Shown here piece after piece: positions 49,995-58,390 of a DNA stretch of 64,000 nucleotides (position 1 is the stretch's first letter; each line of letters opens with the position of its first letter). The DNA is taken from assembly GCF_014650815.1 (NCBI RefSeq), contig NZ_BMVR01000007.1, positions 440,976 through 504,975 of the forward strand, in the 5' to 3' direction. A program made the position numbers and the translations under genes. The stretch comes from Streptomyces flavofungini. Its GTDB lineage: Bacteria; Actinomycetota; Actinomycetes; Streptomycetales; Streptomycetaceae. Below the pieces are notes generated by a model that saw only the letters and a list, made by a program, of their open reading frames with translations, ran no database searches and was not told the DNA's origin.

Positions 49995-51041
49995 TCATGC
50001 CAGCAGCCGCGCGAACTCCGCCATTTCGGCCGGCGGGTCCACAACGGGCTGGATCACCAGTTCGTCGACCCCCGACTTCTCCAGCACGTTGATCCGCTCG
50101 GTGAGTTCGGCCCTGGTACCGACCAGGCCGAATTTGTCCACCAGGGAGGGCACGATGAGCTCGCGGTCCTCGGGGGCGAGACGGCCCAGGTAGTTCCGGT
50201 AGAGCGCCTGGTGAAACTGGGGATCGGTGGGGGTGGTGCCGCGCAGCTGGAGCAGGCGGTCGACGGCCGCGGCCTCTTCTCGCGGGAGGACGGCGCGGAA
50301 GGCGGGGTTCTCCGCGCCGAGGATCAGTGCGCTCAGTGCGATGTGCCCCATCGAGTCCTTGACCGGATCGCCGTAGCGGTCCTCGCCGTCGGCGAGGACA
50401 TGCAGGGAGGACATGAGGTACGAACGGGTCTTCTCGGAGCTGCCCGCGTCCCGCGCCGCCGCCCGCCGGGCCTGGCCGATGGCGGACCACGCCGCGGGGT
50501 CGTGCATCCCGAAGGAGATCACGCCCGCGCCGAGCCGGCCGGCGACCGCGGCAGCCTTCAGACCGAACGCGGCCACGACGAACTCCACGGGAGCCTCGGT
50601 GTTGACGTACGGCCCGACGTGCAGGAATCGCACCCTGCTGGACCGGGTCCCCTCGTGGTAGTCCGACTCGCGGCCCGCGGTGAGATCCTGCAGGGTGGCC
50701 GTGAACGACTCCAGCTCCGCCGTCTTCGTGGGCCGCATGGCGAGCGCACGGCGTGCCGTGTTGCCGGTGCCGACCCCGCAGACGATGCGGCCGGGGGCCA
50801 GGGCGTTGAGGCTGCTGACGGCCGCCGCCGCGGCGGGCGCGGAACGCAGCGCCGGTGAAGTGACACCGATGCCGAGCCTGATCCTGCGCGTGGCCCTGGC
50901 GCAGAGGGCGAGGCTCACGAACGGGTCGCCGTGGACCATCGGCGAGTCGTACACCCAGAAACTGTCGAAGCCGAGTTCCTCCGCGCGGACAGCCAGGTGT
51001 TCCACACCCGGCCCCGCTGTCGTGACGATGCCGGTCCGCAT
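49995..51041 (-). CDS. Luciferase-like (LLM) flavin/F420-dependent oxidoreductase
   Basis: This 348-residue protein starts MRTGIVTTAGPGVEHLAVRA. It shows the LLM barrel: AEELGFDSFWVYDSPM, IRLGIGVTSPALRSAPA, GRIVCGVGTGNTARRALAM, and a C-terminal ELTERINVLEKSGVDELVIQ. Such enzymes use F420 or FMN to oxidise alcohols or hydroxylate small molecules; the AVxS loop resembles F420-dependent members. The start at 51041 has GGGGAGGAG upstream. It converges on the glycosyltransferase-like operon and is divergent from the acyl-CoA-dehydrogenase-fold gene. Confidence 0.88.
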   Translation of the reverse strand: MRTGIVTTAGPGVEHLAVRAEELGFDSFWVYDSPMVHGDPFVSLALCARATRRIRLGIGVTSPALRSAPAAAAAVSSLNALAPGRIVCGVGTGNTARRALAMRPTKTAELESFTATLQDLTAGRESDYHEGTRSSRVRFLHVGPYVNTEAPVEFVVAAFGLKAAAVAGRLGAGVISFGMHDPAAWSAIGQARRAAARDAGSSEKTRSYLMSSLHVLADGEDRYGDPVKDSMGHIALSALILGAENPAFRAVLPREEAAAVDRLLQLRGTTPTDPQFHQALYRNYLGRLAPEDRELIVPSLVDKFGLVGTRAELTERINVLEKSGVDELVIQPVVDPPAEMAEFARLLA

Positions 51042-51635
51042 GGCGACTCTCCTCCCCGTCGAGTGAAGTGGCTGAACCACTCCAGTGGCAGTTCACCGTC
51101 GTCCGTGGTCAAGATGCTGCTCCCCCGTGACTGGCGGGTCTACCGCAGCGGTTTCAGGATCGGGAAGGCGTCGCGCGAGCACGGCAGGGCTTCCTGCGGA
51201 GGACCCGTGGGTGGCGCTACACCTGGTCACCGGTGACGTGGCGTTGAGTCGGCTGATCATCATCGGCGAAACGGTCGAAGGGGTGGCTGCCGAGTCCGGG
51301 GCGGACGCCGAACGTGACCTTCCCGCCCCGGCCCGATTCCACACATCGGGCGCTCGGGCCGTCCCCTCCCCCGGCCCCTCACAGGCCGCCGACGCGGGCG
51401 GTGGTGGTCCGCGTCGCCGCGGTCCTGGCCGACTTCCCGGTGGTCAGCGGAGTGTGCGGTGCCCTTCGGTGCGGGTGTCGCCTCCGTGAGCTGTGCGAGT
51501 GGTTCATTCTGTGTGATCGTGCAGATGGCGCCGACTTCAACAGCCTTACGGGCGGGGCTGGTTGGGGCCTCCTGACCGGGCTGCCGGGCGGGTGCGTGAA
51601 ACGATCGGGAAACAAGCCACAAGGAGAGGGATTTC
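51042..51635. other. Divergent intergenic region, LLM / flavoprotein genes
   Basis: About 590 bases. A frame around 51196-51340 reads EDPWVALHLVTGDVALSRLI then IIGETVEGVAAESG, which looks protein-like but has no good start or family match. I see no strong hairpin or palindrome. Confidence 0.4.
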
Positions 51636-52814
51636 ATGGGGGACAAGGGTCAGCTGCACGTCAGTACGGAACTGGCGGGGGTGCTGGGGCGGATCGACGC
51701 GCTCGGCGCGATGCTCGACGACCGGGCCGATGCCGCGGAGGAGTTGGGGAGGCTGCCGGAGGACACGGCGCGGGCACTGCTGGACACCGGGATCGTACGG
51801 GCGGAGCTCCCGCTGAGCCTCGGCGGATACGAGTTCGCGCCGCGGCAGCTGATCGAGACGGCGGAGCGGGCGAGCTACCACGACGCCTCGGCCGGGTGGA
51901 CCATGTTCGCCCTGCAGATGATGACCGGGACCACCGCTGCGTACCTCGCCGGGGACGCGGTGGCCGAGCTGTTCCCCGACGTACCGAACGGGAAGTACGC
52001 GCTGCTCTCCGGGCACGGCACACGCCCCGGCCGGGCCGTCCCCGTGCCGGGCGGCTACCGGGTCAGCGGCCAGTGGCAGTTCGCCTCCGGGATGGCGCAC
52101 GCCACCCACATCCACAGCGCGATCCAGGTCGAGGGCACCGGCGAGCTGCGGGTCCTCGCGATGCCGAAGTCGCAGGTGACCCTGGACGGCAACTGGGACG
52201 TGCTCGGGCTGCGCGCGACACACAGCGTCGACTACCACTGCACCGACGCCTACGTACCGCACGAGTACACCTACGTCGCGACCACGGACACCCCGGTCAA
52301 CGGCGGTGCCGTCTACCGCCTCGGCCTGGTCAACATGTCAGCGATCGGGCACACGGGCTGGGCCCTCGGCGTCGGCCGACGGCTCCTGGACGAGCTGAAG
52401 CGGGTCGCGGCGGCGCGGACCGGCGCACGAGGAGCCGCGGTCGACACCTCCCAGTTCCACGCCGAGTACGCGACGGCGGAGGCCGGGCTGCGGGCAGCCC
52501 GGGCCTGGGTGCACGACGTCTGGCGGGACGTCGAACATGCCCTGGACCAGGGTGAGGTGCCGAGCACGGAGCAGGACACTCTGATCCGTCTCGCCCTGAA
52601 CCACGCGACCTCGACCGTGTCCGAGGTGGGCCGCACCGTGCACCGCTGGTCCGGCTCGGCGGCGATCCGCCGCGGCCCGGTCGACCGCTTCCTGCGCGAC
52701 CTCGGGACGGGCACGCAGCACATCACGTCCAGCCCGGTCGTGCTGCAGAACTGCGGCAAGTGGCTGAGCGGCGCCCAGCCGGACGCCCGGTGGAGCTTCC
52801 TCGACCTCACCTGA
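51636..52814 (+). CDS. Acyl-CoA dehydrogenase-fold flavoprotein (monooxygenase-like)
   Basis: This 392-residue protein has the acyl-CoA dehydrogenase fold used by flavin-dependent hydroxylases. Evidence is ARALLDTGIVRAELPLSLGG, SAGWTMFALQMMTGTTAAYL, YRVSGQWQFASGMAHATHIH, WDVLGLRATHSVDYHCTDAY, and the C-terminal helical RWSGSAAIRRGPVDRFLRDL. The catalytic Glu of true dehydrogenases is not evident, as in two-component oxygenases such as HsaA-type enzymes. The ribosome site is AAGGAGAGGG. A 57-base fragment of a second, nearly identical sequence lies at 54028-54084. Confidence 0.85.
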   Translation: MGDKGQLHVSTELAGVLGRIDALGAMLDDRADAAEELGRLPEDTARALLDTGIVRAELPLSLGGYEFAPRQLIETAERASYHDASAGWTMFALQMMTGTTAAYLAGDAVAELFPDVPNGKYALLSGHGTRPGRAVPVPGGYRVSGQWQFASGMAHATHIHSAIQVEGTGELRVLAMPKSQVTLDGNWDVLGLRATHSVDYHCTDAYVPHEYTYVATTDTPVNGGAVYRLGLVNMSAIGHTGWALGVGRRLLDELKRVAAARTGARGAAVDTSQFHAEYATAEAGLRAARAWVHDVWRDVEHALDQGEVPSTEQDTLIRLALNHATSTVSEVGRTVHRWSGSAAIRRGPVDRFLRDLGTGTQHITSSPVVLQNCGKWLSGAQPDARWSFLDLT

Positions 52815-53056
52815 ACGGCCTGGGCCGGCCATCCGGGGGCGGCCGGTGCGACACCACGCACCCCGCGCCCGACCAGGCCGCCCTGCAGATCGCAGATGCT
52901 GTGAGAGTTGAGGGCCGTCCCCAGCGAGGCCGACTCAACATGACCCTTAGCCCAGGCGGTGCCCCGGCCCTTCGCCATCGTCACCGGCACTCCGTGGTCG
53001 GGACAAGACCCGGACCGGGTAGGGCGGTTGGCCACCAGGGGCCGCGGGCGCCAGCC

Positions 53057-53165
53057 CTAATTGGTGGTGTGCGTGGGGTAGACCTCGACGTCGGTGTAGG
53101 CGCCCTTGATCGCGCCCGCGCCCTCGGGCCACTTCAGTTCCACGGTGTGGGTCTCGTTCGGGGGC
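53057..53165 (-). pseudogene. Displaced 3' tail of the DUF4232 lipoprotein gene
   Basis: Minus-strand frame reading PNETHTVELKWPEGAGAIKG then AYTDVEVYPTHTTN and a TAG stop. This is the characteristic end of DUF4232 lipoproteins, and it has no start. It completes in frame the lipoprotein cut at about 40207 (VTP plus PNETHTVELKW). The other side of the break is the erythromycin-esterase-like gene. Confidence 0.85.
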
Positions 53166-54002
53166 GGCGGCGCGCAGGTCCAGCAGATAGGCGGCGCTGT
53201 CCGGTCCGGCCGCGTCCAGGGTGTGCTCGGCCAGTACGTGCCCGGGCGGCGGCACATGCAAGACGCCTTCGTCCCCGTACGCCCGCACCTGACCGCGGCC
53301 GAACGTGAAGCCGACCGGACGGTAGCCGGATCCGAAACGCTCACGCGGCAGGCTGCCCGCGTTGCGCTGGCCGCGCGGTATCGACGCGGGGAAGTGCACC
53401 GCGCGGCGGAACCCGTCGGAGGCATGGCTGGTCGTGGACCAGAAGAAGGTGCGGTGGCCGGTGGCGGCGTGCCAGGCGGCGATGCGCTCGGCCAAGCCGT
53501 GCTCCAGAGCAGCCATGTTGTGCGGGTCGTCGGGCGGTGGCGGCAGTGTTCCCCAGGCTGCGACGGCGTCAGCTCCCATGTCGGCCCCGAGAACGCGCAC
53601 CTCGTCGCCCGCGTGTGCGCGGTTGTGCTCCCGGGCCCACCGGATCAGGTGGAGGAAGGGTGCGATGTTCCAGAACGGCTCGCTCTCGCGGAGCAGCCTG
53701 CGGGGGTCGCCGGTTCCGGTGCGTCCGTAGGTGTCCAGGGCCTCGCCGAGTGCGCGGTCGCCGTCGAAGGCCAGTGTGCGAAAGCCCGCACGGGTCACCA
53801 GAAAGCGAGCCATACGGGCCTGGAGGACCGTCACCTCGTGAGCCGCACGGCTGCCGTCGCCACCGCCCACGACCGACGCGCCCTCGACCACGGCGAGCAG
53901 CGGCTTGAGGTCGTCGAGCGGCACATCGGCGTCGGTGGCCAGGGGGTGAGCGTCGTGGTCGATCCAGCCTGCGGGAGTCACCCCCGCAGGCTGGCACCTC
54001 AA
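53165..54002 (-). pseudogene. N-terminal part of an erythromycin-esterase-family gene, cut at the inversion breakpoint
   Basis: About 278 residues remain: WIDHDAHPLATDADVPLDDL, ASVVGGGDGSRAAHEVTVLQ, FWNIAPFLHLIRWAREHNRA, VRVLGADMGADAVAAWG, and HVLAEHTLDAAGPDSAAYLL up to DLRAAAP. This matches the erythromycin esterase/succinoglycan-synthesis family, which hydrolyses esters such as macrolide lactones. At base 53165 the frame runs into the lipoprotein tail in another frame. Its true C-terminus lies at 40205. The start is unclear because a 12-bp hairpin (53964-53994) covers the first codons; a GTG at 53981 is an alternative. Confidence 0.8.
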
Positions 54003-54027
54003 CTCAGCTTGAGGTCAAGCTGGTTCG

Positions 54028-54084
54028 GCTCGTCCAGGAGCCGTCGGCCAACGTCGAGGGCTCAGCCCGTGTGCCCGATCGCTG
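54028..54084 (-). pseudogene. 57-bp fragment of a second acyl-CoA-dehydrogenase-like gene
   Basis: Read on the minus strand, these bases match 52339-52395 of the flavoprotein gene at 54 of 57 positions (encoding AIGHTGWALxVGRRLLDE). It is the only visible part of a second copy, in inverted orientation to the intact gene. The surrounding sequence shows no further similarity. Confidence 0.75.
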
Positions 54085-54266
54085 CGGGTAAGCGGGACGA
54101 GCCCGTCCGGCGCCTGGGGGGCGGGCGGGCTCGTCGGCGCGGACGACGACGCCATGGCAGGCGCGCGGTGTGAGTGGGCGCCCGAACTCTCTGAGCGCCC
54201 GCTGACCGGGTCCTCTTTGCGCGCCCGCCGGCCGGACCCTCTTCGTGGACGGCGGAGAGCTCGACG

Positions 54267-55451
54267 CTACTCGTGCCCGGTCCGCGCCGGGACCTTGCCG
54301 CAGAACTCGGCCTCGACCACGTCGGTGTACATCGAGCTGTCCCGCAGCCAGTCGCCGTTGATGTTGAACGTCAGCTGGTGCTTGCCGTCTGCGGTGCCGA
54401 CCATCGCCGAGAGCGAGCCGTTCGTGCGGCCGGTCTTGCCCACCACCTGCACCCCGCAGGACAGCTTCGCGAACTCGACGCCGAGCCCATACCCGATGCC
54501 CTGTCCGTCAGGCACTTCGTGGAGCATCTCCTTCATCTGGGCCTGCGGTAGCAACGCCCCGCGCATCAGGGCTCGTTGGAAGCGGTTGAGGTCGTCGGCG
54601 GTGGAGATGACGTCTCCTGCCGCGCCGAGCCAGGTCATGTTCTGCTCGGTGGCGTCGATCACTTCGGCGTCGGGGGCCTCCTGGTGGAGCCGGGAGTACC
54701 CGACGGGGTGCGGGTTCGGCACCTGCGGTGCCGTGCCGGGGAACGACGTCCCGCGCAGCTTCAGCGGGCCGATGATCCGCCGGGTGACCTCCTGCGCGTA
54801 GCCGTGGCCCGTCGCCTTCTCGATGACCATCCCGGCGATCACGTAGTTGGTGTTCGAGTACTTCGGCGAACGCTCCGGGGCGGGGTACGGCGGCCGCTTG
54901 AGTGCGACTGCCACGAGCTCTTCGGGGGTGTGGGTGTCGTACCGGTGTGCCGGGAAGCCGGGGCCGGTGGAGTTGTGGGCGATGGTGGGGTTGTCGGTGT
55001 AATTGGCAATGCCGCTCGTGTGGTTGAGCAGGCGGCGCACTGTGATCTTGCTGCCGTCGTACCCGTTGCCCTGGACCAGGCCCGGCAGCCACTCCTCGAG
55101 GGTGTCGTCCAGGCTCAGCCTCCCCTCTGCCTCGAGCTGGAGCAGGACGGTGGCGATGAAGGTCTTGGTGATGCTGGCCCCACGGAAATGCTCAGCGGCC
55201 GATCGCTTGCGCCCCGTGTCGGTGTCGGCGTACCCGGCCGTGGCGGACCACGTCCCCTTGCTGTCCCGGACCTTGGCGGCAACTCCGGGCAGTTCCCCCT
55301 GCTCGACCAGCGTACGCAGCGCGGCCCGGGTCGCTTCGTGTCCGCGATCCGTCCGCTGCGCCGCGTGTGCTGAGGGAGCGACGGAGGCCGCTCCCAGCAG
55401 TGCGACCGCCGCCATCGCGAGTGAGGTGGTACGCATAGCCCGCTGCTTCAT
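54267..55451 (-). CDS. Secreted D-alanyl-D-alanine carboxypeptidase (R61-type serine hydrolase)
   Basis: This 394-residue exported enzyme has a signal peptide ending near residue 30 (APSAHAAQ). All three catalytic motifs of the R61 DD-peptidase family are present: SITK (S93, K96), YSN (Y198-N200 in SPKYSNTNY) and KTG in VVGKTGRTNG (R61 itself has HTG). It trims or is inhibited by beta-lactams in the cell wall. The start at 55451 has GGAGGCAGC upstream. It is divergent from another serine hydrolase. Confidence 0.92.
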   Translation of the reverse strand: MKQRAMRTTSLAMAAVALLGAASVAPSAHAAQRTDRGHEATRAALRTLVEQGELPGVAAKVRDSKGTWSATAGYADTDTGRKRSAAEHFRGASITKTFIATVLLQLEAEGRLSLDDTLEEWLPGLVQGNGYDGSKITVRRLLNHTSGIANYTDNPTIAHNSTGPGFPAHRYDTHTPEELVAVALKRPPYPAPERSPKYSNTNYVIAGMVIEKATGHGYAQEVTRRIIGPLKLRGTSFPGTAPQVPNPHPVGYSRLHQEAPDAEVIDATEQNMTWLGAAGDVISTADDLNRFQRALMRGALLPQAQMKEMLHEVPDGQGIGYGLGVEFAKLSCGVQVVGKTGRTNGSLSAMVGTADGKHQLTFNINGDWLRDSSMYTDVVEAEFCGKVPARTGHE

Positions 55452-55710
55452 CGGTGCTGCCTCCAGGTCATCGTCTCCGAGGGGGCAGGTATGCCCCTGT
55501 GGTGCGTGTGACGTCGACCTCGGGCTACACGGTTGATCACTGGGGCGAGGACGGCACCGTGGTACTACGCGAACAGGACCGGGGGCCCACCAGATCCCGC
55601 CACGTCCCACCAGGGCGCGATGCCGAACCCCGGGGCGGCAGGCAGCCGAACGCCCCAAGCGTGTCGCGCTGCTCGCGCCCGGGGCGGCGCGTTGATGCCA
55701 TCATGCGGGG

Positions 55711-56910
55711 GTGAATCGCGACGTGAGTGCGGAGGTGCGGGCCCGGGTCGACAACCTCCTGCACGGACTTGTGAAGTCCGGCGCGGAGAGCGGACTGCAA
55801 GTCGCGGCGTACGTGGACGGGGAGCAGCTCGTCTCGACGTGTGCGGGCACGTACGACCCGCCCGGGAGCCGGGCACAGGAGCCTGACGCTCCGGCCGCTC
55901 CGGCCGCTCCGGCCGCTTCGGCCGCTCCGGCCCCGCTCACGCCCGACACGCCGATCCACAGCTTCTCCACCGGCAAGGGCTTCATGGCCACGCTCGTGCA
56001 CGTGCTCGCGGAGCGCGGCCTCATCGACTACGACACCCCGATCGCCCACTACTGGCCCGAGTTCGCCGCCCAGGGCAAGGACCGGGCGACCGTGCGCGAC
56101 GCCCTGACGCACAGGATCGGCATCCCGCAGCTCCCGTCCGACATCACCCCGGCCGAGCTGTGCGACTGGGACACGATGTGCGCCGTCGTCGCGGACCTCG
56201 CACCGCTGTGGGAGCCCGGCTCGGACAGCGGCTACCACGGCTGGACCTTCGGCTGGATCCTCGGCGAGCCGGTGCGCCGCATTACCGGCCTCGCTCCGGC
56301 CGAGGCCCTTCGTACGTACGTGACGGAGCCGCTCGGCGTCGCGGACGAGCTGTACTTCGGCCTGCCCGAAGCGGAACTTCCCCGCGTCGCACCGCTCGTG
56401 GAGGGCAACTGGGCGGCCTGGCTGGAAGAGCTGCCCCCGTCCGTGCCCTTCCGCCGCCTCGTCGTACCGAACCGCAGCGTGTGGACCACCGCCGCCCTGG
56501 CCAACCGCCGCGACTACCTGCTCGCGGACACCCCGGCGGGCGGCACCACCACCGCACGCGCCGCCGCGCGCATGTACGCGGCACTCCTGGGTGAGGTCGA
56601 CGGCGTACGCCTGATCTCACCGGAGCGCCTGGAGCAGGTCACCGCGGTCGCGGTCCAGGGCAAGGACCAGATGCTCCTCGGCCGCTTCGCCAAGGGGCTC
56701 GGTTACTTCCTGGGACTGCCCGAGATGGGCGGCGAGCGGACGGCCTTCGGCCACCACGGCAGCGGCGGCAGCATCGCCTTCGCCGACCGCGAACGCCGCC
56801 TGTCCTTCGCGCTCACCCGCACACGGCTGGTCGGCGGCGAGGCGGACCGGGCCGCGCGCCTGGTGGCGGACGAGATCCGGTCCCATGTGCCGAAGACGGC
56901 CATGCCGTAG
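55711..56910 (+). CDS. Cytoplasmic beta-lactamase-fold serine hydrolase (EstB / class C-like)
   Basis: This 399-residue protein has no signal peptide. The SxxK motif is STGK (S86, K89 in IHSFSTGKGFMATLVHVLAE), a Tyr motif is in SGYHGWTFGWILGE, and the third motif is HHGSGG. This is the EstB-like esterase group. Residues 59-75 are an Ala/Pro run (PAAPAAPAASAAPAP) encoded by a 9-bp repeat (CTCCGGCCG) at about 55880-55932. The start is GTG at 55711. The probable substrate is a small ester. Confidence 0.88.
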   Translation: MNRDVSAEVRARVDNLLHGLVKSGAESGLQVAAYVDGEQLVSTCAGTYDPPGSRAQEPDAPAAPAAPAASAAPAPLTPDTPIHSFSTGKGFMATLVHVLAERGLIDYDTPIAHYWPEFAAQGKDRATVRDALTHRIGIPQLPSDITPAELCDWDTMCAVVADLAPLWEPGSDSGYHGWTFGWILGEPVRRITGLAPAEALRTYVTEPLGVADELYFGLPEAELPRVAPLVEGNWAAWLEELPPSVPFRRLVVPNRSVWTTAALANRRDYLLADTPAGGTTTARAAARMYAALLGEVDGVRLISPERLEQVTAVAVQGKDQMLLGRFAKGLGYFLGLPEMGGERTAFGHHGSGGSIAFADRERRLSFALTRTRLVGGEADRAARLVADEIRSHVPKTAMP

Positions 56911-57164
56911 GCCGCAGGGGCGCCCGGCCGGGTCGCGGACCCGCCGCAGGAGTTCTCTCCGGCGCCGGGACTGTGTGGGCAGCTCGCCCGCGAGTACACC
57001 GCGCACCCAGGCCAGTACGTTCGCGCCGACGTCATCGAGCCGAGCGGCGCCGAACGCGTTGTCTCCCTCACCACGGATACCCACCTGACGGCCCCGGACA
57101 TGCTGGAGCGCCACCGGCTGATTGCCGCAGCAGATGTCAGGCGACAAGCTCAGTCTCAGCGGCT

Positions 57165-57398
57165 CTACGGCTGGACCTGGCTCAGCGCCCAGATCACCCA
57201 GATGAGCAGGATCAGCGGGAGCACGACAGCCGTCGTGCCGAGCGCGACACCCATGCGTGCCCGGAAGGGATCGGCACCTTCCCGGCTCCGCATCCCGCGC
57301 TGAGCGACGAGACCGGTGATGACCGCACCGATCGCCGCGGGCCCGAGGAGATACACGGCCCGCTTCGGCGTCGCGAAGTCGCCGACCGGCCGGATCAT
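57165..57398 (-). CDS. Small membrane protein, third gene of the NDH/sigma operon
   Basis: This 77-residue protein has two hydrophobic helices (YLLGPAAIGAVITGLVAQ and VALGTTAVVLPLILLIWVIW) joined by a charged loop. The ribosome site is weak. It lies 43 bases after the sigma-factor stop on the same strand and may be co-transcribed. An anti-sigma-like role is possible from position but no motif shows it. Between 56911 and 57164 nothing is supported, although one plus-strand frame (AREYTAHPGQYVRADVIEPS) looks faintly coding. Confidence 0.6.
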   Translation of the reverse strand: MIRPVGDFATPKRAVYLLGPAAIGAVITGLVAQRGMRSREGADPFRARMGVALGTTAVVLPLILLIWVIWALSQVQP

Positions 57399-57441
57399 GG
57401 ATCAGCTCGGTCCGTTCCTCGCGCTCCGGACCGGTCGCCCG

Positions 57442-58380
57442 TCACCACTGGTCGATGACTGGCGCGTCGGGTTCGTGCTGCCGCCACATCCCGGTGAGGC
57501 GGGTGAGCCGTTGCGCTGCGGCGAAGCCGTGCAGCGCTGCCACTTTGCCGTCGCTGATTTCGAACGCCGTGGCGCCCACGATCCGGTCGTCGAGCACGGC
57601 GAGCACGGCGGGCCAGCCGTTGACCTGCCCGATGTGGATGGTGGGCGAGCCGCCGACCAGGCGCCGCTTCGCGGGAGTGGATTTGAAGGCGGTCCGCATG
57701 ACGGCGGCGACGCGCTCCGGGGTCTCGTAGCGCCACAGCCTTTTGGCGAGGCCCGCGCCGTCGGAGATCGCGGTCGCGTCGTCGGTGAGGAGCGCCACCA
57801 GCCGTTCCGTACGACCCGAGGAGGCGGCAGCGAGGAACTCCTCCAGGACCTTGCGCGCGGACGCGGGGTCGACCTCACCGCCGCCGCGGCGCGCGGCTGT
57901 GATCCGGCGCCGGGCCCGGTGGGCGTGCTGCTGGCTCGCGGACTGCGAGATGTCGAGGATCTGGGCGATCTCGGGGTGGGAGTAGGAGAACGCCTCGCGC
58001 AGGACGTAGACGGCCCGTTCGACCGGCGAGAGCCGCTCCATCAGGGTGAGGACGGCGAGGGACACCGATTCGCGCTGGGCGAAGGTGTCGGCGGGGCCGA
58101 GCATCGGGTCGCCGTCGAGGAGCGGCTCGGGCATCCACGCGCCGGCCGTGCGTTCGCGGCGCACCGGTGCCGAGCGGAGCCGGTCCAGGCACAGGTTGGT
58201 GACGACTTTGGTCAGCCACGCCTCCGGCACCTCGATCCGCTCCCGGTCGGCGGCGTGCCAGCGCAGGTACGTGTCCTGCACGATGTCCTCGGCGTCGGCT
58301 GCCGAGCCGAGCAGACGGTACGCGAGCGAGGCCAGCCGTGCCCGGCCGGCCTCGAAGCGATCAGCGACGGTGCTCTCCAT
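57442..58380 (-). CDS. ECF sigma factor with SnoaL-like C-terminal domain (SigJ-like)
   Basis: This 312-residue protein has sigma region 2 (RLLGSAADAEDIVQDTYLRW, residues about 20-45) and region 4 (LSPVERAVYVLREAFSYSHP, then EIAQILDISQSASQQHAHRA). A C-terminal SnoaL-like domain (about 185-310) matches the ECF41/SigJ layout, where that domain controls activity instead of an anti-sigma factor. It lies 10 bases after the stop of the NDH-like gene. ECF41 factors are usually encoded beside an oxidoreductase that is their target, as here. Confidence 0.92.
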   Translation of the reverse strand: MESTVADRFEAGRARLASLAYRLLGSAADAEDIVQDTYLRWHAADRERIEVPEAWLTKVVTNLCLDRLRSAPVRRERTAGAWMPEPLLDGDPMLGPADTFAQRESVSLAVLTLMERLSPVERAVYVLREAFSYSHPEIAQILDISQSASQQHAHRARRRITAARRGGGEVDPASARKVLEEFLAAASSGRTERLVALLTDDATAISDGAGLAKRLWRYETPERVAAVMRTAFKSTPAKRRLVGGSPTIHIGQVNGWPAVLAVLDDRIVGATAFEISDGKVAALHGFAAAQRLTRLTGMWRQHEPDAPVIDQW

Positions 58381-58390
58381 GCGGATGACT

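Noticed and set aside
51085-51489. ORF with EDPWVALHLVTGDVALSRLI in the 51.0-51.6 kb gap
   Set aside because: Only about 45 residues look coding; start, ribosome site and family match are all missing.
53964-53994. 12-bp hairpin at the esterase 5' end as a terminator
   Set aside because: It lies within the first codons of the esterase fragment rather than after a gene and has no T-run; it more likely reflects an uncertain start codon.
56911-57164. Plus-strand frame AREYTAHPGQYVRADVIEPS... after the EstB-like gene
   Set aside because: It has no start codon, directly follows the stop of the upstream gene in the same frame and turns into the antisense of the small membrane-protein gene; at most a remnant.
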